Below are positions 43,533-50,862 of a DNA stretch of 64,000 bases, piece by piece. The position numbers were made by a program, and so were the translations under genes. The stretch comes from Moorena producens 3L. GTDB lineage: Bacteria; Cyanobacteriota; Cyanobacteriia; Cyanobacteriales; Coleofasciculaceae. The stretch lies in the NCBI RefSeq assembly GCF_000211815.1, contig NZ_GL890874.1, positions 92,313 through 156,312 on the forward strand. The letters run 5' to 3'. The notes below the pieces were generated by a model that searched no databases, had not been told where the DNA came from, and saw only the letters and a list, made by a program, of their open reading frames with translations. Numbering within the stretch: the first letter of the stretch is position 1; every line of letters begins with the position of its first letter.

Positions 43533-43958
43533 AGTTGCCTGTTTATGAAAAAGAGTGATGATTAGTTATTAGATAATTCACTGATGCTGAGGTTAATTCC
43601 AGAAAAGTAAGCATTCAGCTTAAGCGCTATAGCAATCCTAAATCATTTGTAACATCACTGCACTTCTGAAAAACTAGCTCCAACTCCGGTATCATCTGCC
43701 TTCTGCCATTCCCCTCCTGAGAGGGGTTAGGGGTGGGTGCCTTCTGCCTTAAAGCAGTCCATTTCTTTCACGAATCAGATAGGATTGCTATATGGCGATG
43801 CTATGCTTGCCAGCTAATGGGCTGGGAGCCTGGTAAGCAAAGAAAGTAGAGAGGTTAGATCCCATTAATCAAGATTTGGTAGTTTCCGACAAGATCAGGT
43901 TAAAACGGTAAAGAAGTGATTAATTCCCTGGATAATTCCAATATATCCCCTACAAACT
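43533..43958. other. Intergenic spacer
   Basis: About 426 bp with no recognisable gene. It includes fragments of common spacer repeats (GTAAGCATTCAGC at ~43606) and a GAGAGGGGTTAGGGG motif at ~43716. Confidence 0.4.
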
Positions 43959-44471
43959 ATGAACGCCAAACCTAGCATTAAACTCCCATGGATATTTATT
44001 CGTAGTTTAAATAAGACTGTCTGGGTGATTTCTAGTCTTGTCCTACTGACAGTAGCTGCGGAATCCTCTTTAGGAGAACCCTCACCCTCTACCCCTACAA
44101 AAGTAACCCTAGAATCCCCTGCTCCTGAACTCCCAGTTACCCCTTCAGCCACCTCTTTATCTGGTCATTTGAACAAAATTGGTGCTAAAATGTATGGGGC
44201 TTACTGGTGTCCCTATTGTACAAAGCAGAAGCAAATGTTTGGTGAGGCATTTAAGCAGATCAATTATATTGAATGTGACCCAAGGGCTGAAACCTCCCAA
44301 ACTGACTTATGCATTGAAGCGAAGATCAAAGGCTTTCCAACCTGGGAAATTAATGGTCGGTTTTATCCTGGTATGCTGTCGTTAGAGCAATTGGCTAAAT
44401 TTTCAGGCTACTCAGCAGAAGATGCTACAGAATCAATGCCAGTGGTGGAGGAAGAACAAAAAGAAAAATAA
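43959..44471 (+). CDS. Membrane-anchored or exported thioredoxin/glutaredoxin-fold protein
   Basis: 170 aa. A hydrophobic segment (VWVISSLVLLTVAA, ~21-34) works as a signal peptide or anchor, followed by a Pro/Ser/Thr-rich linker (35-68). The thioredoxin-like domain has the redox motif CPYC at 84-87 (YGAYWCPYCTKQKQMF) and GFPTWEINGRFYPG, which resembles the C-terminal domain of cyanobacterial VKOR fusions. It probably handles disulfides in the periplasm or lumen. ATG 43959. It is solitary. Confidence 0.82.
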   Translation: MNAKPSIKLPWIFIRSLNKTVWVISSLVLLTVAAESSLGEPSPSTPTKVTLESPAPELPVTPSATSLSGHLNKIGAKMYGAYWCPYCTKQKQMFGEAFKQINYIECDPRAETSQTDLCIEAKIKGFPTWEINGRFYPGMLSLEQLAKFSGYSAEDATESMPVVEEEQKEK

Positions 44472-44511
44472 ATAATAGCAATAGTGCAACGTTTAACCTT
44501 TAAAAACCTAA

Positions 44512-44672
44512 GGTAAGCAGTCAGCAGTCAGTAGTCAGCAGTCAGCTTATTTTATTCACAAGCTGTTCGGATCTCAAGTAGCCGCCCCATTGGCACCTCA
44601 AGTAGCGTGGCCAAAGGCCAATAGCCACTCAAGTAGCCGCCCCATTAGCTGATAGCTGATAGCTGATAGCTT
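44512..44672. repeat. AGTCAGC and GATAGCT heptamer arrays with palindromic repeat fragment
   Basis: 44515-44548 is an AGTCAGC/AGTCAGT array. Around 44575-44650 is a twice-repeated 'ctcaagtagccgccccatt' unit, with GTAGCGTGGCCAAAGGCCA at 44604-44622. 44650-44672 is a GATAGCT array. Confidence 0.7.
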
Positions 44673-44683
44673 AGATTTAGGGA

Positions 44684-45532
44684 TTATTTGGTAATAGAAA
44701 ATGTTATCGATTTCCTGGCAACAACAAAAAACGTTGTAATATCTATCCAAATGCCTTGTGCTGTGGCTAATTGCTCAACGGCTGCAAAGAATTCAGTTTT
44801 CAATTGCGCTAATTTCTCTGGAGAAAGCTGGAAAACTTCCGCACCAAAGGCACTCTTTGAGTTTCCCCGCCAAGAGTTTGCTGCTACTATTTGAGTATCA
44901 CTGCTGTAGTAACCCAATTGGTCGGTTTTGACGTTGATGTCTTGAAAACCTGCTTCGGTGAGTAGCTGGTGACATTTCTCGGGACTACCAAGGGGTCCAT
45001 TGGGATTAGGAATTACAATGCCATAGTCTGCTGCTTTTTCTCGAAACAGACCCCCTGTAGGAAAGGCGTTTGCTGCAAAACAGGAAAATCCGACTAATCC
45101 TCCTGGTTTTACGAAGCGATACCACTGCCGTAACGCAGCAGGGATATCTGTTAAGTATACAATGGCTGAAGAACATAGAATCCTATCGAAACTATTATCT
45201 GGGAAGTTGATAGTTTCTGCATCTGCTTCTATAAATTTGATGTTGTTGAGACCTTCGGCTTTAACTTTTTGTTGGGCTAAATTGAGCATGCCTGAGGAAA
45301 TATCTACACCGACAACAGCTCCAGAAGCACCGACAACTTTGGCAGCTAGAATTGCTACTAAACCTGTGCCGGTAGCGATATCTAGAATTCGTTGTCCAGT
45401 TTGCAGGTGGGATAGTTCTACTAGACCCTTGGCTAGCCGAGGGTGAAAGCTTCCTTGATCATAGTTTGGTCTGGTGTTAAAGTCAGCTTTGACGTTTTTC
45501 TTGAACTCATTTATATTTATCTGGTGTTTCAT
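44684..45532 (-). CDS. Class I SAM-dependent methyltransferase
   Basis: A 282-aa protein with a Rossmann-type methyltransferase fold. SAM-binding motif I ILDIATGTGLVA (49-60) is followed by an acidic VVGVDIS, then EADAETINFPDNSFDRILCSSAI as motifs II/III. The pattern is UbiE/COQ5-like, but a C-terminal region of ~120 aa differs from quinone methyltransferases. The substrate is unknown; it could be a small-molecule or secondary-metabolite methyltransferase. ATG 45532. It is monocistronic between repeat-rich DNA and a small gene. Confidence 0.85.
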   Translation of the reverse strand: MKHQININEFKKNVKADFNTRPNYDQGSFHPRLAKGLVELSHLQTGQRILDIATGTGLVAILAAKVVGASGAVVGVDISSGMLNLAQQKVKAEGLNNIKFIEADAETINFPDNSFDRILCSSAIVYLTDIPAALRQWYRFVKPGGLVGFSCFAANAFPTGGLFREKAADYGIVIPNPNGPLGSPEKCHQLLTEAGFQDINVKTDQLGYYSSDTQIVAANSWRGNSKSAFGAEVFQLSPEKLAQLKTEFFAAVEQLATAQGIWIDITTFFVVARKSITFSITK

Positions 45533-45584
45533 GGTTGGTGGAGATGGAAAATCTGATCACTAGAAAATATGATAACTAGCTTGA

Positions 45585-45782
45585 CTAGGATGAAGGAGGC
45601 TTAATTACTTCAAAGTCTGACTCATCTAGAGATAATATAAATGCTTGATCATTCTGCTCAAAGGGATTTTCCTCTAATCTGACTATCCAACGACCGGATT
45701 CTTCCTGTGCTTCAATACGACCCGAAAGACCTGCAACATAATCAGGATAAATCACTCGAACTAAGGTTCCTACTTTGAGCAT
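45585..45782 (-). CDS. Small hypothetical SH3/KOW-like protein
   Basis: 65 aa, starting MLKVGTLVRVIYPDYVAGLSGRIEAQ. The alternating hydrophobic strands and the G-x-x-V...G-x-I pattern suggest a small SH3-like barrel, as in KOW-type proteins. It ends in an acidic segment (LDESDFEVIKPPS). It is ~50 bp upstream of the methyltransferase on the same strand, so the two may be co-transcribed. I recognise no named family. Confidence 0.6.
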   Translation of the reverse strand: MLKVGTLVRVIYPDYVAGLSGRIEAQEESGRWIVRLEENPFEQNDQAFILSLDESDFEVIKPPSS

Positions 45783-46278
45783 CTGAATTACTATCTATAC
45801 TCCCAATGTCCACCTGATTTTACCTTTAATTAACCAAATCTTAAATTCATATTGTTACAATACCGATTTAGGTTATTCAAAATTAGCTCACTATTTTCCC
45901 CCAAGCCAGTCAGGAGGCTTGATCCTCACCGGGGAAGAGTGTGGATAGTGTGGATGGTATGGATGGTGTGGGAGGTGTGGTGGTAGAGGAAACAAAGCCG
46001 ATTAAGCGATCGCTTGAAAAACCTGATCACCATTTAACCTTAATTCTGGAAAGGTTGGCGATAGGATACGGTTCGCTCCTCGGAACTGATTAACGTGATA
46101 TTCGCCATCTATCAATTGGTAGACCGATAAAGTAGGTTGTTTAGGATTACCGATAAATCGCCTACCGCCTAAACAGAGAAACATCGAGCGAGAGTTAGCC
46201 ACTTAATTTATTGAGTGGCCTGCGTTCGCGTAGCGTGGCTATAGGCCAGCGCGCCGGGATAAATCCCGGCTATCGCGT

Positions 46279-46458
46279 TATGGAAGCTGTTTTGTTCTCC
46301 CTAAGGTTTCTAGAAATTCAGAAAGGCTTAAACCAGAATCTTTAGCCATCTCCTTTAATCCATTCCAGGCCGTTTCTGTAGTCATGACACTATAGGATTT
46401 CTTTCGTACACCATGCAAACTCGGTCTTCCAACTTTTTTCTTAGTTTCTTCTGGCATT
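46279..46458 (-). CDS. Small ribbon-helix-helix-like protein of TnpB element 2
   Basis: 59 aa, found by translating the minus strand opposite the tnpB leader: MPEETKKKVGRPS, a strand region KSYSVMTTETAW, then helices NGLKEMAKDSG and SLSEFLETLGRTKQLP. It aligns along its whole length with the 58-aa protein of element 1, with the motifs KxVGRPS, W..(I/L)K.MA..SGLSLSEF(M/L)E.LGR and the terminal LP conserved. Retention of an intact frame in both diverged elements indicates a selected function. The ATG at 46458 is 62 bp from the tnpB ATG, back to back. Confidence 0.7.
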
Positions 46459-46462
46459 TGCT

Positions 46463-46491
46463 TGACACCTTAATTATCAGGGTATATAATT
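46463..46491 (+). promoter_or_regulatory. Sigma-70-type promoter of tnpB copy 2
   Basis: TTGACA and TATAAT separated by 17 bp, 29 bp before the ATG. The -10 region lies in the small AT palindrome TATAATTATA. Spacing is identical to element 1. Confidence 0.75.
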
Positions 46492-46520
46492 ATATTAACA
46501 CAGCAAAAGGTCGATGCAAT

Positions 46521-47828
46521 ATGTACGGTTGTCAACAACATTTAATAAGCACGACATCTGAAAACCAAGCGGTTATAGAATTTATCTGCTCAGAGGCTAA
46601 CAAATTAACAAATTGCGGAATATATTATTGCCGTCAAATGTTGTTCAAGGCTGGCAAATATCTCAATAACGCAGAATTGGACAAAATCATGAAAAGTAAT
46701 GTCCACTTCAAAGCGATGAGATCAGCCTGTGCTCAACAGACATTGCATGGAGTTATTGAGTCTTTCAAGTCTTACAAAGCCCTCAAGAAGTTGTATAACA
46801 AAGGGCAGTTGGCAGATCAACCTAGAGTCCCAAAGTACCGCAAAAAGGGAGGTCTGGCAGTAGTAAGTTATCCCGCTCGGTGGGTAAAGCTAGTAAAAGG
46901 CCAGCTTAAGTTTACTTTAGGTAAGCAGATTAAGGTCTGGTTTGGTATTGATCACTTCTTACTACCAATGCCATCTAATATAGATCATAAGTCAATTAAA
47001 GAATATCGTTTTGTCCCTAGGAATGGCTGTTTTTATTTAGAGTTTGTATATGAAAGGCCAAATCCTGAACCAGTGACGCCAACAAATAAGGTCTTAGGTA
47101 TCGATCCAGGTCTCAACAACTGGTTAACCTGTGTCTCTAATGTGGGGAATTCTTTTATTATAGATGGCAAAAAAGTCAAATCTCAGAATCAGTGGTACAA
47201 CAAGCGTGTAGCTAGGATCAAAAAAGGAAAGTCTCAAGATTATTGGGATAATCAATTAGCCTCTTTGACCGAAAAGCGCAACCGACAAATGCGCGACAAC
47301 GTGAACAAGGTCGCTAGATTTATTATTAATTGGTGTCAAAGAAACCAAGTCACCACAGTGGTGTTTGGTTGGAACAAGAGAAATAAAGACAGCATAAATA
47401 TTGGCAAAAAGAGCAATCAGCAGTTCGTACAGATACCTGCCGCTAAATTAAAAAATCGAATTGAGCAATTGTGCATCGAATATGGCATTAAGTTTGTTGA
47501 AACCGAAGAAAGTTACACCAGTAAAGCTAGCTTTTTAGATCGTGATTTCCTACCTGTGCTCGGCGCGAAACCTGAGGGGTGGGCAGCAAGCGGAAAGAGA
47601 GTAAAGCGTGGACAATACCTGTCTGCAAAAGGTGAATTAATTAACGCAGATTGCAACGGAGCTTGCAATATTTTAAGAAAAGTAGCGACACAGCTAGGGA
47701 TCTCCCTAGCCGAGGTCGGTAGAGCAGACTTGAACCTGCCACAACGATATAGATTAGACTCACTATCTAGATCCTATCGTGAAGCTTCACGGAGCGTGGT
47801 TTCAACCCGCAAAGTGACATCTGCTTAG
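46521..47828 (+). CDS. tnpB: RNA-guided nuclease TnpB, copy 2 (without insertions)
   Basis: 435 aa from ATG 46521 (MYGCQQHLISTT), homologous to the start in copy 1; the open frame reaches back to 46413 but that part overlaps the divergent gene. RuvC-I D195 (GIDPGLNNW) and RuvC-III D377 (NADCNGACNI) are intact. The RuvC-II position reads VVFGWN without Glu, while VETEESYTSK is conserved. No zinc-finger CxxC pairs are seen. It lacks the 8- and 16-codon insertions of copy 1, so it is the better reference and the likelier active copy. Confidence 0.93.
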   Translation: MYGCQQHLISTTSENQAVIEFICSEANKLTNCGIYYCRQMLFKAGKYLNNAELDKIMKSNVHFKAMRSACAQQTLHGVIESFKSYKALKKLYNKGQLADQPRVPKYRKKGGLAVVSYPARWVKLVKGQLKFTLGKQIKVWFGIDHFLLPMPSNIDHKSIKEYRFVPRNGCFYLEFVYERPNPEPVTPTNKVLGIDPGLNNWLTCVSNVGNSFIIDGKKVKSQNQWYNKRVARIKKGKSQDYWDNQLASLTEKRNRQMRDNVNKVARFIINWCQRNQVTTVVFGWNKRNKDSINIGKKSNQQFVQIPAAKLKNRIEQLCIEYGIKFVETEESYTSKASFLDRDFLPVLGAKPEGWAASGKRVKRGQYLSAKGELINADCNGACNILRKVATQLGISLAEVGRADLNLPQRYRLDSLSRSYREASRSVVSTRKVTSA

Positions 47829-47830
47829 AA

Positions 47831-47860
47831 TCTACGTTTTTCAAAGCGTAGAGAGTTCAA
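47831..47860 (+). ncRNA. Right-end hairpin of TnpB element 2 (3' end of presumptive omega RNA)
   Basis: TCTACG pairs perfectly with CGTAGA over a 10-nt loop, then GAGAGTTCAA ends the element. Compensatory differences from copy 1 support the stem. The flank read as guide would start CTAAATAATCAACAA, from the disrupted uma2. Confidence 0.65.
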
Positions 47861-48272
47861 CTAAATAATCAACAATCCAATATTCAGCAATTCCGAAAGA
47901 TTCGTATTCTTCCAGTTTCAAAGCGTAATCGTCGCTCCAGTTTGTTGAAACCACTTCTACAACTAAACGAACAGAAGACCCCCGTGTGATAATGGATTCT
48001 TTTTCCCACCGTGGTTCGTTATCAGTAACCCTTTGCTTGTCTAAAACGATGACATCTGGTTCATACCCAGACTCTGTTTGTGGTTTGATCACGCATTCTT
48101 TAGGAATAAAGTAAGGCAATTGACAGCGCCGAATTTCTAAAAATAGTTCACCTCCTATAAATCCGGCTACCTTTGAATGCATTCCCATTGCTTTAAGCCT
48201 CTCGACCATGCTTAACTAATCGCTATTCCCTATCCCAGGGCATAGCGCTATCACTAATAGTTTAGACCTGGC

Positions 48273-48686
48273 TCAGCTAACCTTAAAATCAGAAATAGTC
48301 TCAATCCATACCCGTGCTCCACAATTTAGGGGATCATCTGGGCGATACATCACCCGACAAGGGCCATTCACTTCGACCGTATGACCATAAATATTTTTAG
48401 CGCCGCGTTTTACGGTAATCACGGGATTGCGATCGCCACTGTTGTGATTTTGGCGAATCACTTTCTGATTAACGTGGATCACAGCTTTAGTGTACTGTGT
48501 AAGCTTTGACCAATTCCGCTTCGGTCCACGAGTACCAGGGGTGACCACTGGCATACCGTCAAATAAGGGAATCACCCAAGTTCTACCCACTTTATAAGCT
48601 CCTTTGACTCTGCCCTTGCTCAACAGGAAACGGACGCGAGTGGCAGAGACACCTAGTAATTTAGCAGCTTGTGCGGTAGAAATCAT
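48273..48686 (-). CDS. Helix-turn-helix DNA-binding protein (excisionase-like N-terminus)
   Basis: 137 aa from ATG 48686 (MISTAQAAKLLGVSATRVRF); a second ATG one codon upstream is possible. Residues 1-40 are an HTH_17/MerR-like module ending with GAYKVGRTWVIP, where the wing should contact DNA. The remainder (PGTRGPKRNWSKLTQYTKAV..., CRVMYRPDDPLNCGARVWIE) is a predicted beta-rich domain I do not recognise. It lies 63 bp upstream of the truncated uma2 fragment on the same strand. It may be a regulator of a small unlinked regulon. Confidence 0.65.
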   Translation of the reverse strand: MISTAQAAKLLGVSATRVRFLLSKGRVKGAYKVGRTWVIPLFDGMPVVTPGTRGPKRNWSKLTQYTKAVIHVNQKVIRQNHNSGDRNPVITVKRGAKNIYGHTVEVNGPCRVMYRPDDPLNCGARVWIETISDFKVS

Positions 48687-49037
48687 CATGGCCGAAAAAC
48701 CATTGCTTTAACGATATTGTTATTTTAACAGGATTTTTGAAAAGATGCAAAGGGTTATGGGGGTTTAACACGTTGTAAGGGTGGAAGTTTAGAAAAACTA
48801 TTGCATTACTGCTAGGGGTGATGTGGGTGATGTGGATGGTTTTAAAAAACTATTGCACTGTCGCAATTAAGTTTTAAGTCTTGATTAGTGCTGTTGAGTT
48901 TTTTAGTAAGTTTGAAGTACATCTAAATATTCTTCCCTGTTCTCTGTTCCCTGTTCCCTGTTCCCTGTTCCCTGCTAACTGATAGCTGATAGCTGACAGC
49001 TGACAGCTGACAGCTGATAGCTAAATACTTAAAAAAA

Positions 49038-49117
49038 ATTCGGTCAAGTCCTGGTTAATTCCAATGCTTGACCGAATGATTTTTTGTAATAGTCAAGAGC
49101 CCTATGATCCTTGACTA
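49038..49117. other. Two consecutive hairpins (terminator-like or small RNA)
   Basis: ATTCGGTCAAG / CTTGACCGAAT (49038-49048, 49067-49077) is a perfect 11-bp stem with an 18-nt loop, followed by GATTTTTTG and preceded by eight A. TAGTCAAG / CTTGACTA (49090-49097, 49110-49117) is a second 8-bp stem. Both share GTCAAG/CTTGAC. No gene ends here. The rest of 48690-49328 holds GTTCCCT (48940-48972) and AGCTGAT/AGCTGAC (48978-49020) heptamer arrays. Confidence 0.5.
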
Positions 49118-49200
49118 TATGTTCACCAAATCAACAACATACCAACTTAGGTTTAATACTTTAGACTTCGTACTTTCTCCTGAGTTTTGACCTGTCGCCA

Positions 49201-49296
49201 GCGATGCAGAGGTGCGACCCGTGGCGAATTTAATTCGCCAACGGAAAGCGCACCTAAGCGGTCTTGGGGGTTTCCCCCATGAGCGACTGCATCAAG
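49201..49296. repeat. Fragment of MITE type A carrying the 48-bp palindrome
   Basis: Reverse-oriented core GCGATGCAGAGG...CACCTAAGCGGTC then GGGGGTTTCCCCC. The junctions of the nested 48-bp repeat (49210-49257) with the MITE are the same as in copy 3 at 40216, so both descend from one insertion event. Confidence 0.8.
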
Positions 49297-49328
49297 AGAG
49301 GGATTGGCATCCCTGGCAATTTGCTATC

Positions 49329-49586
49329 TTAATCTACCAACAGATATCGAATCAATATACTGATCACCTCACCAGGATTTCCGGTAGGTTGAGGAGTGCT
49401 CCACTCATGAACTTGTGCGTAGCCACGGCTATAAAGATTATAGATTGTGACCCGCACGGTTTTGGGAGAACCGATCAATATATGTTTGATTTGCTCCCGT
49501 CCTGGCTGCCCTTGGCCAGATAATTCCGGGAAACTAGGATTGTTGGGATTATACTCAAAATTTGGGAGAAAGTTTTCGATGTCCAT
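49329..49586 (-). CDS. Conserved hypothetical cyanobacterial protein
   Basis: 85 aa from ATG 49586 (MDIENFLPNFEYNPNNPSFP); the frame extends to 49649, but this start gives the N-terminus I would expect for the family. The sequence GREQIKHILIGSPKTVRVTI, YSRGYAQVHEWSTPQPTGNP and EVISILIRYLLVD resembles a small protein found in many copies in filamentous cyanobacteria. The function is unknown to me. It is isolated among repeats and could be a cargo or accessory gene. Confidence 0.65.
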   Translation of the reverse strand: MDIENFLPNFEYNPNNPSFPELSGQGQPGREQIKHILIGSPKTVRVTIYNLYSRGYAQVHEWSTPQPTGNPGEVISILIRYLLVD

Positions 49587-50010
49587 AATTAAAGTTGTTG
49601 TTGTATTGTTTAACAACTTTATCTTATAAACTATTATTGGCATTGTCAAGTAATTAAAAAATTTTTTTTTGAACTTTTTTTTGACGGGAGGGGGTATAAC
49701 GGTAATTTTTTTGATGATTTTTTTGTTAATTGAAAAAAAGCGATCGCGTAGCGTGACCTTCGCTCAATCTCTTAGATTCAAAAGTATATTGGAGCTGCTA
49801 TGCCATCACTTATCGGTTAGTTTAGAGCATCAATTTTATAAAATTAATACTGTAATACTGGGATAGCATTTAAGTTTAGAGTTTAATTCTGGGATAGCAT
49901 TTAATTTGATAGAATAATTATGTGTTCGCGTAGCTTATCTTTCAGAGCATCGAACTTTCTATCGCATTTACTAGCTCGATCCCCCCCAGCCCCCCTTAGC
50001 TAAGGGGGGA
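49587..50010. other. AT-rich spacer without a confident gene
   Basis: Contains GCGATCGCGTAGCGTGACC at ~49740 and a GTTCGCGTAGC fragment at ~49923, both related to the GTTCGCG palindromes. A plus-strand frame at 49669-49866 (65 codons) has a hydrophobic start but includes the palindrome and is not called. Confidence 0.4.
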
Positions 50011-50810
50011 GCCCGGAAATCGATCTGGAAAGTCCCCCTTATTAAGGGGGGAGCCCGAAAATCGATCTGGAAAGTCCCCCTTATTAAGGGAAACGGGGGA
50101 TCCAAACCCACACAAAAAAACCGACTCCCTACTCCCTACTCCCTACTCCCTACTCACTGCTCCCTAAGAGGAGCCCGGAAATCGATCTGGAAAGTCCCCC
50201 TTATTAAGGGGGATTTAGGGGGATCCAAACCCACACAAAAAAACCGACTCCCTACTCCCTACTCCCTACTCACTGCTCCCTAAGAGGAGCCCGGAAATCG
50301 CTCTGGAAAGTCCCCCTTATTAAGGGAAACGGGGGATCCAAACCCACACAAAAAAACCGACTCCCTACTCCCTACTCCCTACTCACTGCTCCCTAAGAGG
50401 AGCCCGGAAATCGCTCTGGAAAGTCCCCCTTATTAAGGGAAACGGGGGATCCAAACCCACACAAAAAAACCGACTCCCTACTCCCTACTCCCTACTCACT
50501 GCTCCCTAAGAGGAGCCCGGAAATCGCTCTGGAAAGTCCCCCTTATTAAGGGAAACGGGGGATCCAAACCCACACAAAAAAACCGACTCCCTACTCCCTA
50601 CTCCCTACTCACTGCTCCCTAAGAGCAGCCCGGAAATCGCTCTGGAAAGTCCCCCTTATTAAGGGAAACGGGGGATCCAAACCCACACAAAAAAACCGAC
50701 TCCCTACTCCCTACTCCCTACTCACTGCTCCCTAAGAGCAGCCCGGAAATCGCTCTGGAAAGTCCCCCTTATTAAGGGGGATTTAGGGGGATCCAAACCC
50801 ACGCAAAAAA
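50011..50810. repeat. Tandem array of a 113-bp composite repeat
   Basis: Starts of GCCCGGAAATCG at 50173, 50289, 50402, 50515, 50628 and 50741 give periods of 116, 113, 113, 113 and 113 bp; two shorter units precede at 50011 and 50053. Each unit fuses a CCCCCTTATTAAGGG palindrome, an ACACAAAAAAACCGACTCC spacer and a CTCCCTA heptamer array. Units are almost identical, pointing to recent amplification. It ends ~50 bp before the NACHT-HEAT gene. Confidence 0.95.
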
Positions 50811-50862
50811 CCAGGCTTTCTAAATTGCTATAATTAAACTAATTAACCATAATTAGACATAA

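Larger units (their letters stand above)
46174..47860 (+). mobile_element. TnpB-type element (IS200/IS605-like), copy 2, inserted in uma2
   Basis: The left end near AAACAGAGAAA and AGCGAGAGTTAGCCAC, and the right end GAGAGTTCAA at 47860, match copy 1 (8128-9865). The left hairpin stem changes in step (CCACT/AGTGG here, CCACC/GGTGG in copy 1). A GTTCGCG-type palindrome is inserted in the left end at 46224-46248. It carries the divergent RHH-like gene and tnpB; no tnpA. Confidence 0.85.
46002..48209 (-). pseudogene. Uma2-family nuclease gene split by TnpB element 2
   Basis: The two halves lie outside the element on the minus strand. 48209-47861 encodes the middle of a Uma2 (DUF820) protein with LPYFIPKECVIKPQTE, VEVVSTNWSDDYALKLEEY and AEYWIVDYL. 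46170-46002 encodes the rest, LGGRRFIGNPKQPTLSVYQL to FPELRLNGDQVFQ. Joined, WIVDYL|xLGGRRFIGNPKQPT matches the family continuously, so insertion of the element is the break. The N-terminal ~50 residues of a normal ~190-aa Uma2 are also missing upstream of 48209, so it is doubly damaged. Uma2 proteins have a PD-(D/E)XK fold and are often multicopy in cyanobacteria. Confidence 0.85.

Noticed and set aside
50011..50810. Regular array suggestive of a CRISPR locus
   Set aside because: Units are identical along the whole 113 bp with no unique spacers, no 25-40-bp direct repeat and no cas genes; it is a composite tandem repeat.
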